A DNA stretch of 64,000 bases from Denitratimonas sp037478135 (GTDB lineage Bacteria; Pseudomonadota; Gammaproteobacteria; Xanthomonadales; Xanthomonadaceae): positions 248,001-312,000 of the forward strand of contig NZ_JBBHDV010000002.1 of NCBI RefSeq assembly GCF_037478135.1, given 5' to 3'. Shown here one piece after another: positions 50,515-59,874 of this stretch. The position numbers and the translations under genes are program-made. The notes below the pieces were generated by a model. That model was not told the origin of the DNA and made no database searches. It saw only the letters and a list, made by a program, of their open reading frames with translations. Each line of letters opens with the position of its first letter. Position 1 is the first letter of the stretch.

Positions 50515-51065
50515 GCGTCGGCGTATTTGCGCAGCAGCTGGGCGCTCTTGCCCTGGGCATCCACGATCAGATCGCACAGTTCGCGCGCGGCACCGGCGCC
50601 GCCGGCCTTGCTGGTGATCCAGTGCACGCGTTGCGCGATCCATGGGTGCGCGTTGGATGGTGCCACCGCCAGCCCGACCCAGCCCAATGCTGAAAGATCG
50701 GGCAGGTCGTCGCCCATATAGGCGACCTGTTCGGCCTCCAGTGACAGGATCTGGCACAGCGCGCGCAGGCTGGCGAGCTTTTCGTGGCAGCCCTGGTAAA
50801 CGTGTTTGATGCCCAGTTCGGCGGCGCGCTGGGCCACGATTGCGCTGTTGCGCGCGGTGATCAGCGCCACTTCGATGCCGGATTCATGCAGCAGCTTCAA
50901 GCCCTGGCCATCGAGTGCGTTGAAGGCTTTGATCTCGGTGCCGTCGGAGGCCAGCCGCAGGCGGCCGTCGGTCAGGGTGCCATCGACGTCCAGTGCCAGC
51001 AGGCGGATGCGAGTGGCGCGTTCGCGCACGGCGGCCGGGACGGTGGAAAGATAGGTCGCAGGCAT
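50511..51065 (-). CDS. kdsC: 3-deoxy-D-manno-octulosonate 8-phosphate phosphatase
   Basis: A 184-residue HAD phosphatase giving Kdo from Kdo-8-phosphate. It has the nucleophile motif LLALDVDGTLTDG (Asp25/Asp27 region), ALITARNS, and the metal site YMGDDLPDLSAL. It lacks a cap domain, as is usual for KdsC, which works as a tetramer. It lies 2 nt after kdsD and overlaps lptC. Confidence 0.96.
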   Translation of the reverse strand: MPATYLSTVPAAVRERATRIRLLALDVDGTLTDGRLRLASDGTEIKAFNALDGQGLKLLHESGIEVALITARNSAIVAQRAAELGIKHVYQGCHEKLASLRALCQILSLEAEQVAYMGDDLPDLSALGWVGLAVAPSNAHPWIAQRVHWITSKAGGAGAARELCDLIVDAQGKSAQLLRKYADA

Positions 51066-51067
51066 CG

Positions 51068-52090
51068 TCAGACCACTCGGGCGCGCAGCAGGTCGTGGAT
51101 GTTCAGGGCGCCGACCACGTGTTGTTCGTCATCGACCACGATCACCGCGGAGATCTTGTGTTCCTCCATCATCCGCGCCGCTTCGACCGCGAGGCGCTCG
51201 GGGCCGATCGATTTGGGCTGCCGGTTCATCACGTCCATGACCGGGGTGGAGCGCAGGTCGGCGCTGGGATCGTCCATCGTGCGGCGCAGGTCGCCATCGG
51301 TGAACACGCCGAGCAGGCGGTTGTCGTCGTCGACCACGGCGGTCATGCCCAGGCGCTTGTGGCTCATTTCCATCACTGCCTGGCTCAGCGTGGCGTGCTG
51401 GCCGACGCGTGGGATTTCCTCGCCGGCATGCATGATGTCGGAAATGTGCAGCAGCAGGCGGCGGCCGAGGCTGCCGGCCGGATGCGAGCGCGCGAAATCC
51501 TGGCTGGTGAAGCCGCGTGCTTCCAGCATCGCCACCGCCAGCGCATCGCCCATGACCAGCGCGGCGGTGGTGCTGGTGGTCGGGGCCAGTCCGAGCGGGC
51601 AGGCTTCTTCCTCCACCGCGACATCCAGGTGGATATCCGCGAGGCGGGCGAGGGTGGATTCGGGGCGGCCGGTCATTGCAATCAAGGCATTGCCCTGGCG
51701 CTTGATGACCGGGACGATGGTCAGTACTTCATCGGTTTCGCCGGAATTGGACAGCGCCAGTACCACGTCGTGCTCGGTGATCATGCCCAGATCGCCGTGG
51801 CTGGCTTCGCCCGAATGCACATAGAACGACGGGGTGCCGGTGGAGGCCAGCGTGGCCGCGATCTTGCGCGCGATATGGCCGGATTTGCCCATGCCGGTGG
51901 TGACCACGCGCCCCGGGCAGGCCAGCATCGTGCGGCAGGCGGCAACGAAGGTGGCATCGATCCGCGGATGCAGTGCCAGCAGCGCCTTGGCTTCGTTGTC
52001 GATCACGGCGCGGGCGCTGGCGACGATCAGGCCCGGGTTCGGGTCGATACGCCCGGTGGCCTGCGGCAGCGGATGGATATTGGCGTTCAT
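51068..52090 (-). CDS. kdsD: Arabinose-5-phosphate isomerase
   Basis: A 340-residue enzyme converting ribulose-5-P to arabinose-5-P, the first step to Kdo. The SIS sugar-isomerase domain (about 45-185) has GMGKSGHIARKIAATLASTGTPSFY and LSNSGETDEVL; two CBS domains follow (about 215-335). First gene of the kds-lpt-rpoN cluster and divergent from ibaG, with 162 nt between that should hold both promoters. Confidence 0.97.
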   Translation of the reverse strand: MNANIHPLPQATGRIDPNPGLIVASARAVIDNEAKALLALHPRIDATFVAACRTMLACPGRVVTTGMGKSGHIARKIAATLASTGTPSFYVHSGEASHGDLGMITEHDVVLALSNSGETDEVLTIVPVIKRQGNALIAMTGRPESTLARLADIHLDVAVEEEACPLGLAPTTSTTAALVMGDALAVAMLEARGFTSQDFARSHPAGSLGRRLLLHISDIMHAGEEIPRVGQHATLSQAVMEMSHKRLGMTAVVDDDNRLLGVFTDGDLRRTMDDPSADLRSTPVMDVMNRQPKSIGPERLAVEAARMMEEHKISAVIVVDDEQHVVGALNIHDLLRARVV

Positions 52091-52252
52091 TGTGATGGGT
52101 CACTCGATATGCCGCAGCCGCAGGGTTCGGGCTCACGGTCGTTTTGATTTATCATGCCGGGTCATTCTACCCGTGCCCCGGTTCCGGCGCTTGCCGAGGC
52201 CGCCGCAGGCAGCGGGCACTCCCAATCATGTTTTCCGTGTCCTAGCTCCCAG

Positions 52253-52483
52253 ATGAATGCACAGCTGATCCGCCAATTGATCGAAGCCGGCCTGCCCGGC
52301 GCCCAGGCCGATGTCGAAGGTGACGATGGCGTGCATTTCGAGGCCACCGTGGTCTATCCGGGGTTTGCCGGCAAGCTGCCGCTGGCGCGTCACCGCATGG
52401 TCTATGACACGCTGGGCGACCGCATGGGTGGCGAAATCCACGCGCTGGCACTGAAGACCCTTACGCCGGACGAAGCCGGCTGA
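52253..52483 (+). CDS. ibaG: BolA/IbaG-family protein
   Basis: A 76-residue BolA-fold protein. The family pattern is VVYPGFAGKLPLARHRMVYDTLGDRMGGEIHALALKTLTPDEA, with the conserved His that helps bind [2Fe-2S] clusters with monothiol glutaredoxins. It lies 19 nt before murA, the order of ibaG-murA in E. coli. The ATG at 52253 gives the family length. Confidence 0.95.
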   Translation: MNAQLIRQLIEAGLPGAQADVEGDDGVHFEATVVYPGFAGKLPLARHRMVYDTLGDRMGGEIHALALKTLTPDEAG

Positions 52484-52502
52484 GCAGGACCGTACACACC
52501 CC

Positions 52503-53762
52503 ATGGCAAAAATCCTGATTTCCGGGGGCGTTCCGCTCCACGGCGAGGTGCAGATTTCCGGCGCCAAGAACGCAGTGCTCCCGATCCTGACCGCCGGCCT
52601 GCTGGCCGACGGCGCGATGGACATCGGCAACGTCCCGCATCTGCACGATGTCACCACCACGATGGAACTGCTCGGCCGCATGGGCGTGGATCTGGCGATC
52701 GACGACCGCATGCGCATCCATCTGGATCCGCGCAAGGCCGACCGCTTCGTGGCGCCTTACGAACTGGTCAAGACGATGCGTGCCTCGATCCTCGTGCTGG
52801 GGCCGATGGTGGCGCGTTTCGGGCAGGCCGAAGTCTCGTTGCCGGGTGGCTGCGCGATTGGCTCGCGCCCGGTCGATCTGCATATCAAGGGCCTGCAGGC
52901 ACTCGGTGCGCAGGTGACGGTCGAAAACGGCTACATCCGTGCCCGCGCCGACCGGCTGAAAGGTGCCCACATCATGATGGACCTGGTCACCGTCACCGGT
53001 ACCGAGAACATCCTGATGGCCGCCACGCTGGCGCGCGGCACCACGATCATCGACAACGCCGCGCAGGAACCTGAAATCGTGGATCTGGCCAACTGCCTGA
53101 TCGCGATGGGTGCGCACATCGAAGGCGCTGGCACCTCGCGTCTGGTGGTCGAAGGCGTCGAGCGGCTGGAAGGCTGCCGCTACGACGTGCTGCCGGACCG
53201 GATCGAAACCGGCACCTTCCTGGTGGCCGGTGCGATGACCGGTGGCCGGGTACTGACCCGTCGCACCCGCGCCGACACCCTGGATGCGGTGCTGGTGAAG
53301 CTGGAAGAGGCCGGAGCCCATATTTCCACCGGCCCGGACACGATCGAGCTGGACATGCGTGGCAACCGCCCGCGCGCCGTCGATATTTCCACCGCGCCGT
53401 ATCCGGCCTTCCCGACCGATATGCAGGCCCAGTTCACCGCGCTCAACGCGGTGGCTGAAGGCGTCGGCACGATCAACGAAACGGTGTTCGAGAACCGGTT
53501 CATGCATGTGCAGGAACTGCAACGGCTGGGTGCGGACATCCGTGTGGATGGGCATACCGCGGTGATCCGTGGCGTGCCGCGCCTGACCGGCGCGCCGATC
53601 ATGGCGACCGACCTGCGCGCTTCGGCCTCGCTGGTGCTGGCCGGGCTGGTGGCACAGGGCGATACCACGGTCGACCGCATCTACCACATCGATCGCGGCT
53701 ACGAGAACATCGAGGAAAAGCTCGGCGGCCTGGGTGCGCGCATCCGCCGGCTTCCGGGCTGA
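52503..53762 (+). CDS. murA: UDP-N-acetylglucosamine 1-carboxyvinyltransferase
   Basis: A 419-residue enzyme catalysing the first committed step of peptidoglycan synthesis. The PEP-reactive Cys (target of fosfomycin) is in LPGGCAIGSRPVDLHI (about residue 117), and KNAVLPIL near the N-terminus carries the conserved Lys-Asn pair. It is followed at once by a bidirectional terminator. Confidence 0.98.
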   Translation: MAKILISGGVPLHGEVQISGAKNAVLPILTAGLLADGAMDIGNVPHLHDVTTTMELLGRMGVDLAIDDRMRIHLDPRKADRFVAPYELVKTMRASILVLGPMVARFGQAEVSLPGGCAIGSRPVDLHIKGLQALGAQVTVENGYIRARADRLKGAHIMMDLVTVTGTENILMAATLARGTTIIDNAAQEPEIVDLANCLIAMGAHIEGAGTSRLVVEGVERLEGCRYDVLPDRIETGTFLVAGAMTGGRVLTRRTRADTLDAVLVKLEEAGAHISTGPDTIELDMRGNRPRAVDISTAPYPAFPTDMQAQFTALNAVAEGVGTINETVFENRFMHVQELQRLGADIRVDGHTAVIRGVPRLTGAPIMATDLRASASLVLAGLVAQGDTTVDRIYHIDRGYENIEEKLGGLGARIRRLPG

Positions 53763-53781
53763 AGCGGCCGCTGATCCAACG

Positions 53782-53808
53782 AAAAAGCCCGGCATCGCCG
53801 GGCTTTTT
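53782..53808. terminator. Bidirectional terminator between murA and dodecin
   Basis: AAAAAGCCCGGC / GCCGGGCTTTTT with an ATC loop: a GC-rich stem with T-runs on both strands. It lies 20 nt after murA and about 30 nt after the convergent dodecin gene, so it can serve both. Confidence 0.95.
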
Positions 53809-53839
53809 CATGTGGCGTATCGGCACGGGGCCGCAGGCA

Positions 53840-54043
53840 TCACTCCACGACGAAGCTGACCCGCATGTTGACGCGCCACTCGGTGACGGTGCCGTCGGCA
53901 GAAGTCACGGCCTTGGTTTCGTTGATCCAGGCACCCTTGATGTTCTTGACCGTTTCGGCGGCTTTCTTCAGGCCCGACTTGACTGCATCCTCGATGCTGT
54001 TCGGGGAGGAGGCGGTGATTTCGATGACTTTCGCAATGGACAT
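53840..54043 (-). CDS. Dodecin flavin-binding protein
   Basis: A 67-residue protein matching dodecin: MSIAKVIEITASSPNSIEDAVKSGLKKA, then INETKA and EWRVNMRVSFVVE with the conserved Trp that stacks on flavin. Dodecins form 12-mers that store or buffer FMN/riboflavin. GAGGT lies 6 nt before the ATG. The 188 nt upstream, to the DUF3108 gene, show no gene. Confidence 0.95.
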   Translation of the reverse strand: MSIAKVIEITASSPNSIEDAVKSGLKKAAETVKNIKGAWINETKAVTSADGTVTEWRVNMRVSFVVE

Positions 54044-54231
54044 GGGAATACCTCGCGGTGTGGTTGGTTGGCCATACACAGGATGCCGGGCGCGGGCGGC
54101 AGACGGATCAGCGGCCCATGCCGGCCGGATGAGCATACTGCGGCTGGAATGGCTGCGCTGCGTGGGGTGCGGTGCGGCGTTCAGGCGAAGCGGAACGGTG
54201 GTGGTGCGGCAGGTGCAAGGGCGGAAGCGCT

Positions 54232-54966
54232 TCAGCGCCTGCCGCGCTCCAGGTCCAGCAGGCGCATCTCAAAGCTGACCCGGCCACCTTCGCGCTGCAA
54301 TACGCGTAGTGGCACGCGTTGCTCCGGGTCGAACCAGGTGGTGGTGTGGCGCTGGTCGTCGTCGCGGATGCGTTCCACCCGCCAGGCACGCAGTTCACCG
54401 CCGGGCAGGCTGATGGTTTCCTCACCGCCCATGCGGAACACCTGCTCTTCGAGGCGTTCGCGGTCCACGACCGGAAATTCGAATCGCGTCTGCTTCCCCG
54501 GTGCCAGCGCGTGCGCCAGTGCCAGGCTCACCGTCTGCCGGTCCAACACACCGGGCTGCGCCGGAAAACGGTATTCACCGCGATGGTCGCGGCTGACGAT
54601 GTCGGTTTCGCCGCTGCCGCAGTCCACGCTGCGTTCGCGCACCCGCAGGCCGCTCTGGCGATAGCGGTAGCTGATGCACTGCAAGCCTTTGGCGGTTTCG
54701 GAAAACACCGAAGTTTCCTCGACCAGCAGGCCGGCCAGCGCGGCCAGGCCCTGGGTGCCTTCGGTGCGGCTGTGCAGACGCCATTGGCCTTCGCCCTCGG
54801 CGTTGAGCGACACGGTGGCGCGCCCGGCCGGGGCGCCATCGCGCAGCACTTCGTAGTGCGCCACATACGGTTGCAGCGGCGGTGCTGCGGCCACGCCGCT
54901 GGCAGGCAATGCCAGCAGGGTGGCCAGTGCCAGTGCGGGAATCAGATGGCGGAGCGGATGCTTCAT
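54232..54966 (-). CDS. DUF3108 periplasmic protein
   Basis: A 244-residue exported protein with a signal peptide (about 1-27) and the DUF3108 pattern YVAHYEVLRDGAPAGRATVSL near the N-terminus and TTTWFDPEQRVPLRVLQREGG near the end. The fold is predicted to be all-beta; the function is unknown. It follows purN by 12 nt on the same strand, an association common in Xanthomonadales. Confidence 0.88.
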   Translation of the reverse strand: MKHPLRHLIPALALATLLALPASGVAAAPPLQPYVAHYEVLRDGAPAGRATVSLNAEGEGQWRLHSRTEGTQGLAALAGLLVEETSVFSETAKGLQCISYRYRQSGLRVRERSVDCGSGETDIVSRDHRGEYRFPAQPGVLDRQTVSLALAHALAPGKQTRFEFPVVDRERLEEQVFRMGGEETISLPGGELRAWRVERIRDDDQRHTTTWFDPEQRVPLRVLQREGGRVSFEMRLLDLERGRR

Positions 54967-54978
54967 CGGGCAGGTTCC

Positions 54979-55641
54979 TTATTTGTCCGGACCATCTTGG
55001 ACCAGAACCTTGCCGCGCAGTTGCAGCGGCGCGGCAAGCGGTTCACCGTCCAGCCATGGCTGGCCCTGGTGCAGCTTCAGCCGGCCTCTGGCGAACAGCG
55101 CGACGCTGGCCGGCAGCAGATGGTGTTCGCGTTCGAGCACGCGTGCGGCCAGTGTGGTTGGGTCGTCGTCCGCATGCACTGGCACACGGGCCTGTGCGAT
55201 CACCGGCCCGCCATCGAGTTCGGCAGTGACCAGATGCACGCTGGCACCGTGCTCGGCATCGCCGGCTTCCAGCGCGCGGGCGTGGGTGTGCAGGCCGGGA
55301 TAGAGCGGCAGCAGGGAAGGGTGGATGTTGATCATCGGCACCGGCAGCCGCGCCAGCGCGACGGCGGAAATGATGCGCATATAGCCGGCACAGACGATCA
55401 GGTCTGGCTGGATCTGCATCACGTCGGCAAAGAAGGCCAGATCGAAGCTCTCGCGGTTCGGATAGCCACCCGGCACCAGTGCCTGCGCATGGATGCCGGC
55501 GTCGCGCGCGTGTTGCAGCGCGCCGGAATCGGGCTTGTCGGAGAACACGCCGACAATGCCGAAACCGGCGTCATCATCACATGCTTGCAGCGCGGCCAGA
55601 TTGCTGCCGCGCCCGGATGCCAGCACCGCGACGCGCAGCAT
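54979..55641 (-). CDS. purN: Phosphoribosylglycinamide formyltransferase
   Basis: A 220-residue enzyme adding the first formyl group in purine synthesis from 10-formyl-THF. It has VLASGRGSNLAAL (phosphate loop, 6-18), the catalytic MINIHPSLLPLYPGLHTHARAL (Asn and His), and HLVTAELDGGPVIAQ with the third catalytic residue. The start at 55641 shares one base with the purM stop (TGATG). Confidence 0.97.
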   Translation of the reverse strand: MLRVAVLASGRGSNLAALQACDDDAGFGIVGVFSDKPDSGALQHARDAGIHAQALVPGGYPNRESFDLAFFADVMQIQPDLIVCAGYMRIISAVALARLPVPMINIHPSLLPLYPGLHTHARALEAGDAEHGASVHLVTAELDGGPVIAQARVPVHADDDPTTLAARVLEREHHLLPASVALFARGRLKLHQGQPWLDGEPLAAPLQLRGKVLVQDGPDK

Positions 55642-56687
55642 CAGCCAATGCGCACGCGGTTGTCGGCGCTGGCCGTGACCACCTGGCCGATCGGGCGGCT
55701 GCGCAGGCCCTGCGCTGCCAGCGTCTGCTGGATCGCGCTGCTGTCTTCGGCCGTGGTGATGACCACGAAACCGATGCCGCAGTTGAAGGTGCGCCACATT
55801 TCACGATCGCTGATGCCGCCTTCGCGTTGCAGCCAGTCGAACACCGGCGGCAGCGTCCAACTGCCGGCATCGACTTCGATGCCAAGCCCCTCGGGCACCA
55901 CGCGGATGATGTTTTCCTCCAGCCCGCCGCCGGTGATGTGCGCCATCGCATGCGGCGCGTGTGCGGCGAGCAGTGCCAGGACCGGTTTGACGTAGATCGT
56001 GGTCGGCGCCATCAGCGCATCGTCCAGGCGGGTGCTGTCCAGCATCAGGTCCGGCGCCGCGCCGCTGCGTTCCAGCACGCGTCGGACCAGCGAGTAGCCG
56101 TTGGAATGCGGGCCGCTGGAATCGATGCCCAGCAACACGTCGCCGGCGCGCACCGCGCTGCCGTCCAGCAGCTTCGACTTTTCCACCGCTGCGACGCAGA
56201 AACCGGCCAGATCGTATTCGCCAACGCCGTACATATCCGGCATCTCGGCGGTTTCACCACCAATCAGCGCACAGCCGGCGCGCACACAGCCTTCGGCAAT
56301 GCCGCCGACGACCTGCGCGGTGGTGTCGACATCGAGCTTGCCGGTGGCGAAATAGTCGAGGAAGAACAACGGTTCGGCGCCCTGCACCAGCACATCGTTG
56401 ACGCACATGCCGACCAGATCGATGCCGATGCTGTCGTGGCGCTGCCACTGCTGCGCGAGCTTGAGCTTGGTGCCGACGCCATCGGTGCCGGATACCAGCA
56501 CCGGTTCGCGGTATTTGCCGGACAGATCGAACAGCGCGCCGAATCCGCCCAGCCCGCCCATGACCTCGGGCCGGAAGCTGCGCTTGACCAGCGGCTTGAT
56601 GCGATCGACAAGGGCGTTGCCGGCGTCGATGTCGACTCCGGCGTCGCGATAGGTGAGCGGCGGCTTGGCGGCGGTCACGAAGGGCAT
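55641..56687 (-). CDS. purM: Phosphoribosylformylglycinamidine cyclo-ligase
   Basis: A 348-residue AIR synthetase that closes the imidazole ring, two steps after PurN. Marked by YRDAGVDIDAGNALVDRIK, LVSGTDGVGTKLKLA, IGGETAEMPDMY and HITGGGLEENI. The start at 56687 (MPFVTAAKPPLTYRDAG) lies just before the conserved region. purM and purN are coupled. Divergent from the DUF2066 gene. Confidence 0.97.
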   Translation of the reverse strand: MPFVTAAKPPLTYRDAGVDIDAGNALVDRIKPLVKRSFRPEVMGGLGGFGALFDLSGKYREPVLVSGTDGVGTKLKLAQQWQRHDSIGIDLVGMCVNDVLVQGAEPLFFLDYFATGKLDVDTTAQVVGGIAEGCVRAGCALIGGETAEMPDMYGVGEYDLAGFCVAAVEKSKLLDGSAVRAGDVLLGIDSSGPHSNGYSLVRRVLERSGAAPDLMLDSTRLDDALMAPTTIYVKPVLALLAAHAPHAMAHITGGGLEENIIRVVPEGLGIEVDAGSWTLPPVFDWLQREGGISDREMWRTFNCGIGFVVITTAEDSSAIQQTLAAQGLRSRPIGQVVTASADNRVRIG

Positions 56688-56823
56688 CCTGCGGGGAAAG
56701 AGGCGCAAATTGTAGCCGTTCGGGCGGCTGCGGACCGCCCCCCGGGCGCATGCCTGCGTGCCCGCATGGACGCTGCGGGCACCGATACGGCAACATGCGC
56801 CGGTGCTTTTCAAGGATGCGGCG

Positions 56824-57861
56824 ATGCGAGTTTTTCCACGATGGCTGGCCGGTGTGTGGCTGCTGCTGGCCGGTTTTCCGCTGCTGGCGCAGGAACTTGC
56901 CCTGTACGAAGGCGAAGTGGCGGTGCCCAGCCAGTCCGAATCCGACCGCAACGCGGCGCTGCCGCAAGCGCTGGCGCAGGTGCTGGTCAAGGTCGGTGGC
57001 GACGCCGCGTCGGCGGCTGCGGCCGCTGATGCCGATGCTGCGTCGTTGTTGCAGCAGTACCGCTACCGCCAGGACATGGTGCGGGTCGATGGCGTGCCGC
57101 AGTTGCGCCATTACCTGATCGCGCGTTTCAACCAGGCCGGGGTGCAGGCCTTGCTGGCCTCCGGTGGGCGCAGCGCGCTGCCGGCGCAACGTCCGCAGCC
57201 GATCCTGTGGTTGGCGATCGATGATGGCAGCGGCGCCCGCATCGTGTCGCAGGACGCGGCCGCTGCGGTGGCGCCGCTGACGTCACGCGCCAATCAGCGC
57301 GGCCTGCGCGTACGTTTGCCCAGCTATGACGAGCTGGACCGCAGCATCGTGCAGCCGCACGATATTCCCGGTGGTGAAACCTACGCCGTGGACAATGCTT
57401 CGCGCCGTTACGGCGGGCCGGTGCTGATCGGCTGGTTGCGGCGTGGCGAAGGCGGCTGGATCGCGGACTGGCGCCTGCGCGAGGGCGAGAGTGATATCGG
57501 CCGCTGGCAAACCCGGGATCCGCAGGCCGCCACGGTGCTGGCCACAGGTGCCGACGGTGCCGCCGATGCCTGGGCGCAGCGCTATTCGCAGATGGTGCTG
57601 TCTGGCCCGGCCGGGCGCTATCCGGTGGTGATCGAAGGGCTGTCATCCGCGCGTGACTATGCTGGCCTGATGCAGATGCTCGGGCGCCAGCCGATCGTGC
57701 GCGGGATCGTGCCGCTGGCGCTGGTCGATGACCGTTTGCAGTTGGAGCTGGAGCTTTCGGCCGGGGTGGAAAGTCTGGCACGGCTGCTGGACAGCAGCGG
57801 CCTACGGACCGAAACCCTGGGTGATGCACAGACGCCCAGCGTGTTCACGCGCCGGCCCTGA
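56824..57861 (+). CDS. DUF2066 periplasmic protein
   Basis: A 345-residue exported protein with a signal peptide (about 1-22, LAGFPLLAQ). The DUF2066 pattern is LYEGEVAVPSQSESDRNAALPQALAQVLVKVGGD and RYRQDMVRVDGVPQLRHYLIARFNQAGVQALL. Function is unknown. The gene set purMN / DUF2066 / permease / hda is conserved in related genomes. The ATG at 56824 is the first giving the signal peptide. Confidence 0.88.
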   Translation: MRVFPRWLAGVWLLLAGFPLLAQELALYEGEVAVPSQSESDRNAALPQALAQVLVKVGGDAASAAAAADADAASLLQQYRYRQDMVRVDGVPQLRHYLIARFNQAGVQALLASGGRSALPAQRPQPILWLAIDDGSGARIVSQDAAAAVAPLTSRANQRGLRVRLPSYDELDRSIVQPHDIPGGETYAVDNASRRYGGPVLIGWLRRGEGGWIADWRLREGESDIGRWQTRDPQAATVLATGADGAADAWAQRYSQMVLSGPAGRYPVVIEGLSSARDYAGLMQMLGRQPIVRGIVPLALVDDRLQLELELSAGVESLARLLDSSGLRTETLGDAQTPSVFTRRP

Positions 57862-57926
57862 GGTCACCCGGAGCGCACGGCGGCGTCATTGCCGCCGGGC
57901 TTCAGGAAAACGCACTGGAATCAGAC

Positions 57927-59120
57927 ATGACCGATACCCACAAATGGCAACTGCTGGCATTGACGGTGCTTCTGGGCGCCGTGCTCTGGCTGCTGGGACC
58001 GGTGTTGACACCGTTCGTAGTCGCCGGGCTGCTGGCCTACCTGGGCGATCCGATGGTGGACCGGCTCGAACGCCTGCGGCTGTCGCGTACCGCTTCGGTG
58101 GTGATCGTGTTCACCCTGATGACGCTGGCGCTGGTCGGCGTGGTGTTGCTGCTGATCCCGATGCTGGAACGCCAGATCAGCACCCTGGTCGAACAGTTCC
58201 CGCGCTACCGCGAGTGGTTCACCGAGATCGCGTTGCCGTGGGTCAGCGAGCGCACCGGATTCGATCTGGAAGGGCTGGACGTGGGCAGCCTGTTCGAGAT
58301 GCTGCGCCAGCACTGGCAGCAGGCCGGCGGGGTAGCGGCCACGGTGCTGGGCGGGTTGTCCAAATCCGGCATGCTGATCATCACCTGGGTGGTGAATCTG
58401 GCGCTGATCCCGGTGGTGACGTTCTACCTGCTGCGCGACTGGGACGTGATGGTGGGCAAGGTGCGCGATCTGCTGCCACGCCCGATCGAGCCGACGGTAT
58501 CGCGCCTGGCGGCCGAATCGGACAGCGTGCTGGGCGGCTTCCTGCGCGGCCAGCTCAGCGTGATGCTGGCGCTGGGCACGATCTATGCGGTCGGGCTGTG
58601 GATGGTCGGCATCGATCTGGCGCTGTTGATCGGCATGATCGCCGGGCTGGTCAGTTTCATCCCGTATCTGGGTGCCATCGTCGGTGTCGGCATCGGTCTG
58701 ATCGCGGCGCTGGTGCAGTACGGCGACTGGACCCACGTGATTCTGGTGGGCGTGGTGTTCGGTGTGGGCCAGGTGCTGGAAAGCGTGGCCTTGACGCCGT
58801 TGCTGGTCGGGGACCGCATCGGCATGCATCCGGTGGCGGTGATCTTCGCGGTGATGGCCGGCGGCCAGCTGTTCGGTTTCATCGGCGTGCTGGTGGCGCT
58901 GCCAGTGGCGGCGGTGGCGATGGTGCTGCTGCGCTATCTGTACCAGCGCTATACCGCCAGCCGGTTGTATGGTGGCGAACCGGGATTGAAGACGCCGGTG
59001 CCGCCGGCGGATACCGCTGAACTGGCCAGCTCGCTGGCCGGCCAGGACGCCGCCGGGGACGAACCTGCCGCCACGGTTCCGGTGACGGATGGCGCGAACC
59101 CGGAAGAGCGTCCGGCGTGA
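57927..59120 (+). CDS. PerM/AI-2E-family transporter
   Basis: A 397-residue inner-membrane protein of the AI-2E transporter (TqsA/PerM) family: about eight helices, a polar loop between the second and third helix pairs (about 85-140), and the conserved LIGMIAGLVSFIPYLGAIVGVGIGLIAAL, then LTPLLVGDRIGMHPVAVIFAVMAGGQLFGFIGVLVALPVAAV. Members export small molecules or ions; the substrate is uncertain. Its C-terminal tail is low-complexity. It overlaps hda by 4 nt. Confidence 0.9.
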   Translation: MTDTHKWQLLALTVLLGAVLWLLGPVLTPFVVAGLLAYLGDPMVDRLERLRLSRTASVVIVFTLMTLALVGVVLLLIPMLERQISTLVEQFPRYREWFTEIALPWVSERTGFDLEGLDVGSLFEMLRQHWQQAGGVAATVLGGLSKSGMLIITWVVNLALIPVVTFYLLRDWDVMVGKVRDLLPRPIEPTVSRLAAESDSVLGGFLRGQLSVMLALGTIYAVGLWMVGIDLALLIGMIAGLVSFIPYLGAIVGVGIGLIAALVQYGDWTHVILVGVVFGVGQVLESVALTPLLVGDRIGMHPVAVIFAVMAGGQLFGFIGVLVALPVAAVAMVLLRYLYQRYTASRLYGGEPGLKTPVPPADTAELASSLAGQDAAGDEPAATVPVTDGANPEERPA

Positions 59121-59821
59121 GCGTGACACCGCAATTGCCGCTGCTGTTGCGCGGCGGCCCCGAACAGCGATTCGATACCTTCGTGGGCAGCCCGGACGCG
59201 TTGGCCTTGCTGCGCCAGATGGCGGCAGGCGGCGTGCCGGCGGTATTCCTGTCCGGGCCGGCCGGCAGCGGCAAGACGCATCTGGCGCTGGCCACGGTGC
59301 AGGAGGCGGCGGCGCAGGGATTGGCGGTGCAATATGTGCCGTTGCGCCATGCCCGTGGCCGCGCCGCGAGCGCGCTGGCCGGGCTGGAACGGCTCGGTCT
59401 GGTGGTGCTGGATGATCTGGATGCGCTGCTGGGCGAACGCGAGGACGAGATCGCGCTGTTCCATTTCCACAACCGCGCCCGTGCCAGCGGGGCGGCGGTG
59501 CTGTACATCGCACAGGAAACCCCGGCCGCGCTGCCGCCGGGCCTGCCGGACCTGCGTTCGCGTTTCGGTCAATGCACCCAGCTGATATTGCCGCGCATCG
59601 ATGACGATCTACGCCAGGCCATCCTGCAGCGCAAGGCGCAGGCGCGTGGCTGGGAGCTGGATGAGGCCGCGCTGGGGTTCCTGCTGCGCCGGGTCGGGCG
59701 CGACATGGCCTCATTGACCGCGCTGCTGGACCGGCTGGACCGTGCCAGCCTGGCCGAACAGCGACGCGTCACGGTGCCGTTCCTGCGGCAATTCCTGGAA
59801 CAGGACGCGGCGGGCGGCTGA
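59117..59821 (+). CDS. hda: DnaA inactivator Hda
   Basis: A 234-residue AAA+ protein related to DnaA domain III. It has an N-terminal clamp-binding-like stretch (PQLPLLL), Walker A GPAGSGKTHLA (about 51-61), Walker B LVVLDDLDALLG and the C-terminal lid with QRKAQARGWELDEAALGFLLRRVGRDM. With the beta clamp it stimulates ATP hydrolysis by DnaA and limits re-initiation. It starts at GTG overlapping the permease stop. Confidence 0.93.
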   Translation: MSVTPQLPLLLRGGPEQRFDTFVGSPDALALLRQMAAGGVPAVFLSGPAGSGKTHLALATVQEAAAQGLAVQYVPLRHARGRAASALAGLERLGLVVLDDLDALLGEREDEIALFHFHNRARASGAAVLYIAQETPAALPPGLPDLRSRFGQCTQLILPRIDDDLRQAILQRKAQARGWELDEAALGFLLRRVGRDMASLTALLDRLDRASLAEQRRVTVPFLRQFLEQDAAGG

Positions 59822-59874
59822 GCTTCTGGCGATACCTTGCTGGCGATACCTTGGCAACGCTGCTGCCCGGCGAA